Part shown: one piece after another, positions 22,541 to 34,200 of the stretch
How the letters are laid out: each line of letters opens with the position of its first letter
Position numbering within the stretch: position 1 is the first letter of the stretch
Assembly: GCA_035610835.1 (NCBI GenBank)
Contig: CM069441.1
Coordinates: 80,771,848 to 80,835,847, forward strand
DNA: 64,000 bases
Direction of reading: 5' to 3'
Source: Ophiura sarsii
Lineage: Eukaryota; Echinodermata; Ophiuroidea; Amphilepidida; Ophiuridae
Translations under genes and position numbers: made by a program
The notes under the pieces: model-generated
The model's input: only the letters and a program-made list of their open reading frames with translations
What the model was told of the DNA's origin: nothing
Database searches by the model: none

Positions 22541-23825
22541 CACAAACTGTTTGCGAATTTACATAATAAAATAATACTAGAATCAAAACTCTATTAAACT
22601 AAAAAAAAAATCAAACATTCAACAGAGAAACGTGACTTGATCTGCTCAAAATAAAAACCCAACAGAAAGAAGAAAAATGGAAATATCTACAGAACAGTTC
22701 TTCCTGGTGGGTGGTCTGCTATATTATAATATATACATCACATGCCAACACACTGACCTGGGTCAAAGGTCAGAAGGTCAATAAATTAAAAATGCATTAC
22801 ATTTGTTATTGTTTTCATTTTTCGATCACATTCACGATAAAATAAATTAAAATATCTGGATTAAAAGTAAAACACTGCACATGGGTTGGAACATAAGTAT
22901 GGATAATTTTCATTTATAAACACTTTTTTGTCTCATCTTATTTAAAATTGCATTAGTTTTCTTCATGTGGGTAATTTGGTTTGTTATTAATAAACTCATT
23001 TTACAAATAAGCTGACAATTTACGAAGTTTATATTTGAAATAAAACTAAGATGATATATATACATAAATAATCTATAGTGTAGAGGGTCCTGAAAGAAGA
23101 GAATATCCCAAAATAGACTTGGCCGTTTTTAGGCGGGATCAATTTGGCAGGGATTATACAATAATTTGATTCCATTCATTACTATTAAACAGTTTTCAAA
23201 TTCCGTTTGCAGAGAAAAATATGTTAATTGGCATAATCTTTTGAATCTGGTAGCACCATGGACAGAAGAAAATCCTCATCTGATAGTGGAGACCAAATTT
23301 GTTATAATTTGATCATGCAAAGACAAAAAAGCTGAGAAAACTATTAGATGATGCCCACTTATTGTAAATGTTAATCCCCAAATTCTGTGTCACCTCAAGT
23401 TTGGGAGATGGGTAACGTCAGTGCGTATTCTAGTTATAGGCACGCCATTTCTGCATCAGGGCTGACTTTCTTCTTTGATCTCACAGTTAAATACCATATG
23501 GTCACCTTAGTAGTTAAGGGTGCAATATTAATGATGCGATCAGCAGAATATGCAATGAAGTCATTGACCCACCTCTGACTTGACGTGACACAAGAGTACA
23601 TGAAAATATCCAGTCCAGAATCTAACGGGTCAACATTTGTGAACACGTCCTCATATCTATTATCGGGGTCACTGAACTGTAACCATGGTGTGATAAAGTT
23701 ACACAAAATAAACCAGAATAGGTTACTAATGAGTTGATTGCTAACAAAAATGTACATAACAATTTACAACATAATACAGACATAGTTTTGTACAAAATGA
23801 AAGGGAAAAGTGTAATTTAGGTCCA

Positions 23826-24076
23826 GATACTGGTATGCAAATATCGTTCAATACTGGAACATAAACGTGCCAGTATCGGTCGATACTGGAACACCAATTA
23901 GTACATGTGATACCAGTGAGATTTGACCCAGTATTTAACGATACTGGTACATAATTATGTTCCAGTATCGCCCGATACTGGACCATTTTATATGTGCCAG
24001 TATCAGCTGATATTGGCACACTGACTTTGTATCAGTATCGAACGATACTGGGTGTTCCAGTATTGGACGATACTAG
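23826..24076. repeat. Cluster of CCAGTATCGnnCGATACTGG palindromes
   Basis: Six ~20-bp palindromes at 23870-23889, 23928-23947, 23962-23981, 23997-24016, 24032-24051 and 24057-24076, plus degenerate copies at 23826-23860. Spacing is irregular (about 5-40 bases) and the DNA between palindromes is unlike. Confidence 0.9.
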
Positions 24077-25387
24077 TACAGTCCAGAATCTGGGATCTAA
24101 AGTACACTTTTTCCAAATGAAATACTGCTTTCAAAATTGCATATACGCAACTAGTTTTACGTTTGCAGCGATACTGTATGTAAGCTCTACATGTAAAAGA
24201 CATTTGGCCTTGGTAATTCGCATTGAGCTGGTTAGTCTCTATAGATATTTTAGGATTCTTTGCCAGAGGCAAACACGCTTGTATTCCTGTTAAGCAAAAT
24301 GGTGGTGCATGGGTGATAATGATAGCGCATGTCAACAATTACGCAGCTGGATAGATCTGTCACACAGAAGTGTGCTCGCCACACAACCTGCAACAGAAGC
24401 TTAAATCATTCTCAAAAGCGGCAATTCATTCTGACGACGACTATGCATTATTCGACAACTTCTGAAGCAAGACGATTATTATATAGGTACTGAATTCAAC
24501 CACACCAAACATGTATAAAAGAAGGCGATTATACTTATTTTATGATTAGATATTCAATCAAAATATGTTGGAGTGTCAGACTTTAAAGATGATGATTGCG
24601 TCATGGATAATCGACAAACAAGATCACAAGTGTTCACAATGCATGCAGATTAGAGGGAGAGTCATAGTCAGATATGGTGAAGATGTAACACACAGGCTTG
24701 CCAATTCTGCAATTTAACCAACAAATTGAGCTATTGTTGATGATAAGGTATTTATGAACGGATTAAAGCTCATCAGCATTCAACTAATTATAACACCTAT
24801 TGAATTATGTTAGCTTTTCAATAAGTTTAATAATGATGATTTCATGAATATCTTACTCTGTGGTGCATTTTCAACAATTTTCAACGAAAAAAATGCAAAA
24901 AAATCAATATTTTCCCACAATTTGTCTATAAAAAAAATTGAAAATTGAAAATTAAGAAAAAAATGAGTCGGTCGGGCCCGTAGAACAGGCTTTTTTACCT
25001 TGCCTAATATCAACCCGTTATCATACAAGCCAATGAATAACAATGGTTTTGCATGTTTCATGTCAATATTCAAGCTTTTTGAGGAGCCTAATGTTGCAGG
25101 TTATTTGCAATAGCTGGCAGCACTGGGTCACTCTCATATTCTCACGTTCATCCCCCATAGGTTTTCTTTCAAGTCAATAATCCAACAATATATTATAGAC
25201 ATTACATCTAAGGTCAAATATGATCCATACTGTTTAGTAATGTAGATTGTTTGTGACACAATTTATATATTGAGAGATGAACATGATAAATGGTAAATCT
25301 TTATAGAGGAAAAAAAAGATTATATGATCAAAACAATTAACTCTCAATCACCCATTGATCACTTGAGAGGGAACAACGCCGTCAGAT

Positions 25388-25650
25388 ATGCAACATGCTC
25401 TGGGCTCACTGCATAAGAGCTACAGCACACACGCTCTGCGCTCACTGAATACGCACCACAGCACACATGCTCTGGACTCACTGCATACGAACCACAGCAC
25501 ACATGCTCTGGGCTCACTGCATATGAACCACATCACATACGCTCTGGGCTCACTGCATATGAACCACATCATGCATGCTCTAGGCTCACTGCATATGAAC
25601 CACATCACACACGCTTTGGGCTCACTGCATACGAACCACAGCACATATGA
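25388..25650 (+). repeat. 36-bp minisatellite, about seven copies
   Basis: Unit 'gggctcactgcatatgaa' + 'ccacatcacacatgctct'. Frames on both strands stay open because 36 is divisible by three; the encoded repeats have no other gene-like features, so this is not called a gene. Confidence 0.9.
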
Positions 25651-25882
25651 TAAGCAAATGTCTCCAGTTTAAATAATGAGAGAGATTTGTAACGAATCAC
25701 CATTATTCAATATGTGACACATCACTTCACAAGGTACATCTTGTCGGCAAGGCTTATTTTGAGATATAGAGCAAAATAGTTTGTAAAATATAAAGAAAAT
25801 GAAAAGAAATATATATACCTTTATTTTCTCATTCAATTTTCAAAAACTAGGTATCATTATGAAGTTTGTTTCATCCTGAGAC

Positions 25883-26093
25883 TATAGTTTAATCAGTTCC
25901 AAATTGGCGAGAAATATTCGGTTTTGATCTCTGCGCGTGCCAATGTAATCCAAGCGTACGCAGAGATTATGGCTATGTGCACACGGTTTAGATCGCACGA
26001 ACGCGTTTGTTGCCTTCGGCGCACACCAGGGTCTTTCTGTATTCATTTGCTGCTGTAAGACGGCTTCGCCAATTTGGAAATAATCAAACTATA
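25883..26093. mobile_element. 'TATAGTTTGATCAG' MITE, copy 2 (inverted orientation)
   Basis: TATAGTTTAATCAGTTCCAA at one end and CGCCAATTTGGAAATAATCA ... AACTATA at the other. Shares 'gcgagaaatatt' and 'attcatttgctgctgtaag' with the other copies. Confidence 0.85.
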
Positions 26094-27257
26094 GTTTACG
26101 GTTTACGATATACTACAACATGTTATCTGTCAGCTATCATCAGAATCTCATTTTTGTATGTATCCTTTGACGTGATGTGCCACATAAACGCAACATTGAA
26201 CCAAAGTTAACTTTTTAAAAATATCGTCCACTCTTGTCACACGAGGGCAGTACATCATATGGACCACTCTGTCACAAAGAGGGCAGTACATAATAAAATG
26301 GAAGTTTAAAAGATTACGCAGATACTGGCATTGGTATTTATAAGTGCATATTTGAAAGCCCAAACGGCTTACATGGTTTACACCGTTATAAGGTTACGCA
26401 AAACACGAACCCAAAATATGTGTGAACTTTCGTGCAACATTTCTTACGATTTTCATAATTATTGTTGCTCATATAATATGGTACATGATGCTGTCAAATT
26501 ATGGCAAACATTAACAAAATTGTACAACTTTTTGATACTAAATACTACATAATCTTTGATCATAATTCACAGTATTCACAATATTCACACAATATGTTGT
26601 TCATATATCGATACATTTCAGCAATATTTAAACAACCACAAGAAATCCTCAGGATGCGTATGTATATATGGTTGTGTACTGTTTTTTAGTAAGCCACATC
26701 CTGTGTTTAAATAATGAGGCAATAAATATGCGGACTTTTACACGAGAGCATCTAAATTTACAGCGTTGGAACATAATTGGACAGCTTTTGAAGCTGTGCC
26801 AACCGAGTGTAGCATGTTTCCATTGGATTTAGATATATTTGTACAAATTGAAACAAGATTGTTATCCACTTAAGTATAAGTATCATTGGGTCGAAAATCT
26901 TTTGGTTGATAGTGGAAACCATCTTCCTTTGTAAATTCATTGGTAAGACAGGTGGAGACATGGTTCATAGTCCCCTTCTTCCGAATGAATTGAAACATTG
27001 AATGGAAAACATAAAACAGCAACACTGTGTGAAGGCAAGAATGCCCAAAAGCATGAATGTTTCTAGATTGCCTGCGCGCTGCATGGGACATATATATTAT
27101 TCAATTCAAAATCCGGCTCAAAAGTCACTCAATCAGCACAATATAGTTGCTGCTGTACTTTTAAGCCACATTGATGCCTCCAACAAGTGGGTGCCATAAG
27201 CCATATATTTTTAATAACCAATCTCAATGTATATACGGTCCACAAGAATAGCTGTTC

Positions 27258-28243
27258 TCACACACAACCATACTCATACCATACCGAGGACTTCTTTTTC
27301 TCACCCTTCTCACCCTTCTCACCCTTTTCATCCTTTTCCCCATTCTCACCCTTGTCCGCCTCCGATTTAGGCGAACCACCGGGCTGCTTGGGCGGGCCCA
27401 TCTTGGGTTTGCCGTCAACCTGGGAAACGGGCCTGGCATTCTTTTGTGGTGACATATGGTTCACTGCGTTCTTCTGAGGTGATCCATGAATGGCTGCGTT
27501 CCTCTGGGGTGATCCGTGAATGGCTGCGTTCCTCTGCGGTGATCCGTGAATAGCTGCATTCTTCTGCGGTGATCCGTGAATGGCTGCGTTCTTCTGCGGA
27601 GAACCGTGTATGGCGTTTTTCTGTGGAGACGCTTGACTCATGTTCTTCTGTTCGTTAAGACGTTTGATAAAAGCTTTAGAATCAGGAGACGGTTCAGGAT
27701 CCGTTGTAACCCGGCTAGATTCTGGCGATACTATACTTATAGGCCTATTGTTTGGTATAACCCTACCGACACGCGGTATAACTGGATCCATTTCCGTGGT
27801 AGAATCTTTTAGCACCCTCTTGGGGCTACCGGGCGGATACTGCGGTTTCGGACGTACTATTTTACCACCTACTGCCTTCTGTGGGGATATAATCCGAGGG
27901 CTAGACGAGTCTTGACGGCCGGGATAAGGCCTGGCGGCATAAGCCGGACTCGACAACGTTGTCGGTCTTGCGGGAGAAGGCGTAGACATTGGGGAATTCT
28001 GGAATGTATTGAGTGTCTGTTCTGTTTCATCGTCTCCCAGATGATTATTTGAGTTATTATTAGGGAAAGAAGATGGCGGCGGTGGTGGTGCCATGTGTAC
28101 ATTCTCGCTGGAAGTTGCTGTTATCACAGGTTCTTCGTCCGGGACATACCTGACTGGTTTAGGCGGCGGTGGGGGTGGCTGCATTTCTTCACTGGGTATC
28201 CTTGGGCTGGACTCAGTTGAACCATTATCTCCCAAATACTCAA
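27258..28243 (-). CDS. CCDC88C: CCDC88 last exon, ends in PDZ ligand EYGCV
   Basis: 328 codons including the stop. In order: VEYLGDNGSTESSPRIPSE; two proline runs (QPPPPPPKPVRYVP and MAPPPPPSSF), possible SH3/EVH1 ligands; a Ser/Thr/Pro-rich part with RVGRVIPNNRPISIVSPES; seven SPQ(K/R)N blocks in a ten-residue tandem repeat; a GEK/DEK repeat; then SSVWYEYGCV and TGA. The C-terminal GCV is the Dishevelled-PDZ ligand described for Daple. The acceptor ACCAG|TTGA fits phase 1; TATAG|TACA 15 bases upstream fits phase 0. The exon has no internal ATG start; the apparent start at 28235 is TTG. Confidence 0.9.
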
Positions 28244-31200
28244 CTGGTGTGTACTATAATAGAGAGAGAAAAAATGTATACATATTGTATATGCGGACTA
28301 CTGTGAAGGAGAGGGGCTTGTGTTTGCACGCTGTTCACATCTGAGACCAGGTTCACATGCATTCAAATATCATGTGTTTTGTGCCAAGTAATTTCCTAAA
28401 TATCTATAAAGCCTATTATATTAAAGCTATGTATACAATTTATTGACATTGTTCAATGTCCATGAGTTCATTACATTGCGATAACAAAAACTTAGAAGAT
28501 ATCCATTCTGGTGTTAATTGGTGAGATTACTTTGATACGTAGCAAGAATTTATGGATAAAGCTCTGTTCATACTCCCGTCGTTGCGCATCGGGTAGCATC
28601 GGCAGATAAAAGTTAACATTGCTTCCACGCACACGGACAATATCCGCCATCGTTGGCTAATGCCCAACGACAGGAGTGTGAACGCATAATAACTCAACCA
28701 TTTGCATTGGCTAGCCTATTCACTATCCAAATATCAAGGTTGTATCTGAACTTTTCTAAAAATATCTGGTTAACATAACTGTCCTGAACACTAAACAAAC
28801 CCCACGAAGTTGTAAGCCTTTTCTGAGGTATGGCTGACACAGTATAGGACTGTATTGTTTCAAGTAGGTATAATCTTTGGAACTTACCAGATTTTACCCA
28901 GCTGAAATACTCCCCCACCCTTCTGTTATCTTTCACAACCTCAAATTGGCTAATAGAACATGGCTTACAAATTTGGAAAGGTGCATCAACCAGACAGTTT
29001 ACAAGCAACATTTTGATGATAGACTGCCTGCTTGGCATGAAATGTAATAGGCTAACCTAGCAGACAGGCTATTGTATGTGACCTTGTAGGTAGGTCACAT
29101 ATTGGCGAGTCTAAAATTGTAGTAGTGTCAGATATTATTAGTGTTGTTAATCAATTATACAGGATTGCAAAATAGTAAATAAAGTCATCATGCAGTGAGT
29201 GGGGTTAGTTATGCAACATGCAGACATGCAGATGTGCTATTAGGTTTCAGGTAGACATGAGTAGGCTGCAAACCGGAACAAGTAGGCTGTAGGCATATAC
29301 AAGAAGGCTGCAGGCATACAGGTGAGTATTCGTGATATGGTTAGCATGTTGGTATAATCTTAGTGGTCAATTTCCTGCACAGGGGTAAGAATGTGCCCAA
29401 ATAGTGTACTTTATAGTTCCCAAGTATGTATCAACACTTTGACAGAAAATAAATTGCTTCATGTGATTCGTATATGTCATTGATGCATATTTGGGACTCT
29501 GTCTGAAAGTATGCAAAGAAACGTTAAAATGGCCATTTTGACGACATATGCATACATCGCGCCTATTATACCGCATGCAGGTGATGAGCAGGTGGGGTGA
29601 GTTAGTATGATGTTATTCAAGTGTGGTTTCCAATGCAAATGTTAGTGTTTATCCCAACTCCAATAAGCACACTCATCAAATATGACTTCTATTGATCAAA
29701 TCAAAATTTAAATTGTGGACAGTATGGGCATCAATCCTAGGGGTGGGTATAGGGACATGTCACCTACATTTCATATGACATTTTTTTAATTTATAATTTC
29801 AGTATGACAATTCAAGCACCCTTTTCCAACAATTCAATATGTATCGCAGTGTATGCGCAAAAAACACGCCCTCGTAACACCTGGCAACTGATGGCACGTT
29901 AAAACTCCTGTTGCTGTGCATCGGTCAACGTTAGCAAATAAAGGTTGACATTTTAAACTTGCACACCGATATCCGTGGATGTCGGCTGATGTACAACGAC
30001 GAGACTTTTAATGCGTCACTATGTTACGCATTTGTTTTGATCAAGACATTTTGACTAAACCCTCCCTATTGTCTAGTGAGATCAGTGTATATTTAAGTTA
30101 TCACAGATCAAAATCACAGGTTGACCTTTCAGTAGTTGTACACGGTACCACAAGATCAAAGGCAGCTCCCAGCACTCGCATAACAATTTAGTATAAGGGG
30201 CCTATATTTCTGGAATATGCACAAATATTCCAGCACAGGGGAGTGGTAATTAGTTTAGCCTTCTTTATCCTCAATTTGTTAATATACCAGTACCATTAAA
30301 TGCAGGGGCAATACATTGTTGGGGAAATGTAAATGCTAAATACAAAGGGGGTGTTTTGGCCAATATGAAAGGCAAGAGTTATTCTTTTTAGGTGCATTTG
30401 TGCCACATTTGTTTGTGCAAAGTTTTTTTTGTCTTTCTAAATATTAGTTTGAAAAGAAAAATATCTCATATATTGAGGTCACAAGATGCAATGGGCAAAT
30501 AAACTGCCTTTAAAAATAAAGTTATTTGTATATAACAAGCAAATGTGTGCAAGGTAATAAATACTAATAACATGTAAGTTGTCACAGTGCAACTTTTAAT
30601 TTCAAGCGGCAACATTTTATAAAGATAAACAAAATTCATCGAAAATAACAGATGACGAAATGAAAGGAATCTGGTAAAATCATGAAATGGTCCATAACCG
30701 TGGATATAAAACAAGTCATGCAAATGACAATTTCTGAAAATGTGATGATGTGTAACACAATAAATAAAACACCTGGTATGATAATGAGATATGGAATGCA
30801 CCAAATAATGAATATTCATTACCTCAACAGGTCATGAACTTTGAACCTTGACCTTACTGTACGCACATCTCATTCCACCGTACATGCACATGCCATCTTT
30901 TTTCCCCAAATCAAATCACTGGATGGCACTTGTAAATGTGTTCACATTCCTTTTAAATAATTTTGATACAAGTGTAAAGGACCAAACACTAAGCTCTAAT
31001 TGCAGAACGTAACTTTCTAAAGCGCCAAACTCTAAAATGCACATATACAAGAGCATTAATAATCTTGCTGCAATGTACAACTCATAATTAAACTCATAAT
31101 TATATCAAAATCATTTGGTGGCAATGTTGACAATTTTCTTCAGGCAAACAATATTTTTTTCAATAGTTTTCCTGCACTTTATTTGAAAAAATATATATGT

Positions 31201-34200
31201 GAATCTAGATGCAAGCTAGCCAATTTCATATAATTGATGCAAAGACTTAGATTCCTCATGCAGTCATGGTATATATACAATTTGATATAGTGGCACTGAG
31301 AAACTCAAAAGAGAAAATTTAACATCAAAATCAGCTTGTGCGCATAGCTCATGCATCATAGCAAAAAGTACTTGTTTGAAATGGTTTTGTAATGTTTGGT
31401 AAGCTCAAAAGATCAAAATCCAATAAATCATGCATAACTCATTTAACGCTACAACTGTCAATACTTGCGATTGGACTTGATAGTCATAACATTTCATCAA
31501 AAAACACTACAGTTTTGTGTCGTGTTTGTTGAAAACTTTACAACATGTCTTCACAGCGAATACAATTCTAGATGCAAAATTATCAACATAACTATCATGC
31601 TGAGTTGATGACTGTTGATACTTATGAAAAGTTTTAGAAAAGTGGACAACTTGGTAAACACGCTCTCATTTGGTTTAAAATTGATTACTCAGAAAAACTT
31701 AACAATTCTAAATATAACGAATCAGTTCATTGGTTGCTTAAAGTATGTGAGGTAAACAGGTGAATATGCAAGCAAAAACATAGAAGCAAGCAAGCAAGCA
31801 AGCAAACAGGCAATAAAGTGATAACTAAGCATGCACACTAAGCGAGAAAACTAAGCAAGCAAACAATGATGTATGATTTGAAAACTATGAATAACTTGGA
31901 AATAATGATGAATGGAATTCCCGCCAAACCACCGCCTGCCCATGATTAGTCGCTGTGAACATGTGTCAATAGCCGGTTAATTATGCAGCTATGCCTACTG
32001 TTACTGATGGTGTAATGAGTTATGCATGATTGATGGAGTCAGTAGTTGTTTTTTAAAGACATTGATTGATCCATCTTTAACATAATTAGTAAAAAAATAC
32101 TCCCCGTTTTTTTTTTGGCAGGTCATCGTTTTGCTCCCCAGATTATTATCGGACAGTAGGCTTCATCAACTTCATAGTTTACGATGCGGTCCATTCATTT
32201 TTACCCAAGTTATCCATGGCTCTCTTCTCCAGCATGCACAAAGACACATAGAAGATGCATTCTGGACACTTAGGAGAACACTAACACTAGGCCTGGGTTA
32301 GAGATGGCTTTCAAATTGAATTGAGAATTCTCAAGCTTACATTTTATGAAAAAACTGTTAATATCTTCTTCATGCAGGATTATTTGAAGACTCAGATTAA
32401 CAAAAGCCATCTTATCCATTATGGGGATTATGGTATGATTGGTATAATTTTGTTATCAGGCCATGCAATACATAGGACGGACCACACTGGTCTTTTTTAT
32501 ATTAAAATTTTAAACTAGCATTAGGTGAGGAGCAGAATTTTGATTCAACATTGATTCAACACAAGAATTTGATAATTACTCAGATCTGAACTGTGGAAGT
32601 CATATATTTATAATAATAGATATGTACGTTTTAGTACTAAAAGTGCAAGGGATTTGTTGGTCTAAAAAACTAGTGAATTCTCATCATTCAAAATGGTAGC
32701 CAAAAACGACTATCTACTTTTGGAAAAGATGCACACACATGACACAGTGCAGAAAACTATGGTGAAATTGTTTTATTGGTATGCTCTTTCAAAGCATTTT
32801 GTCATCTAAGTCGTAGCAAATATGTACAGAAAATATCTTTATTTACAAAATTGATTTGATAAAGATGGGAGATTTTTGTCTACTGTGTAGATAAATTATT
32901 AGCTCATTGTTAATTTGTTGTGTTCCTGCCTTCATTGCTAGGTGCTGATAAAGATTTGCTTCCGAGGTCAAAATCAGAATTTATACAAATCATGAATTGC
33001 ACATACAAACCGTCATGACGATTGTCATTGTGAACCTATAAATTTGGGGCAAGATTTGTATATGTTATTATTGATTATGAATATTTTTTTACATTAATCC
33101 ATCAGAAACCCCTAATAATATAATTGTATAAATCAATTGTCTCCAATTTCAAGTTAAGGTGCAAAAATGTTAATAATTCCAGGATAAATAGTTTTATTTA
33201 TAACTTCAGACTAAATGTCATGAATTAGGGAGCACTGTGCTTTCCCAACAATTGGCAACCTCTGATTGTGTCCTTCCCAAAATGGTACGGTTAATAGTTT
33301 GGATGAAATTTGCAGATATTAAAAAATAAATAAAAAAGAGTTGGCAGAGAGGAATTAGTAATAGCCAGACCAACTATATACTGGTTCCCTGTGGGACCAC
33401 ACATAGCTCATTCAAATGACGCAGGTTCTATGAACAACAAAATTCACTGATATTGTCTAAAATTATCATTGTACCATTATGTGTTAATAACAAGCACATC
33501 ATGTGATGAGATGCATCACATGGCACTATCCTGAAAACAGAAACAATTTCATTTTTCTTTTTTTGCTTCAGCAGGAATCAGTCAATGATCAGAGCTATTT
33601 CTGTCACTCGCTTGATTATCTCTGAAAACAGACCGTACATCACAAGGTGAATTATGCGTAGTAATGGAAACAGGGAACCAGAGCATATAGCCTAACCTAC
33701 TTTCTTTACAACAGCAACAACATTGAAAGCAGAAACACAACATCTCCTTATCATTACATGATATCAATTAATTCATGATTACGTACTCTATTATTATTGT
33801 TGTGTATTCAATTCTAAATTGATAGTATTTGAGGTTATTCTTTGATGCAATACTGACATAGTCTGTGTCCAAATGGGTTCACCTACGTGTATATGGTACA
33901 TGTCACCTACGTGTATATGGTACATGTGATATCAAAATGTCCAATTTGTGAAATCAGGATTGTCAAATGTTTATAAGAACAATTATAAAAAACATAGGAA
34001 CAAATTATTTACACTTTCCTTTCAAAAAAATAAATGTTATTAACATTTTAGCAATAGTCCTCCAATCTGACGATATAAAAAGGTAAAATATATTGTGCAT
34101 TATGTTATTCGAAATTTATAACCCATGTAATCTGATGTTTACAAAACCAAAATTGAAAATAGCCAATAGTATTCAGTGTATTACAAGAGTTTTTAAAAAA

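Larger units (their letters stand above)
14938..27257. other. Intergenic region between convergent DGLUCY and CCDC88 genes
   Basis: 12.3 kb including both 3' UTRs. No frame longer than ~110 codons and no recognisable protein. In particular, no seven-helix receptor frame is seen where vertebrates have GPR68. The separately listed repeats fill much of it; 19.5-20.0, 20.4-21.0, 22.6-23.8, 24.1-24.8 and 26.1-27.2 kb show nothing I recognise. Confidence 0.6.

Noticed and set aside
25388..25650. CRISPR array
   Set aside because: Direct tandem minisatellite with no unique spacers, in an animal genome.
25388..25672. Twelve-residue repeat protein (plus and minus strands)
   Set aside because: A 36-bp minisatellite is open in several frames; no start context, splice partners or family.
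14938..27257. GPR68-like receptor between the two genes
   Set aside because: Looked for a single-exon seven-helix frame because of human gene order; the longest frames are ~110 codons, without hydrophobic segments in series.
27224..27915. Plus-strand frames over the last CCDC88 exon
   Set aside because: Antisense of the tail repeats; the minus strand has the EYGCV ending and splice site.
32150..32240. Extra CCDC88 exon on the minus strand (MLEKRAMDNLGKNEW)
   Set aside because: Ends in a stop after 18 codons with no good acceptor in a compatible phase; kept out for lack of support.
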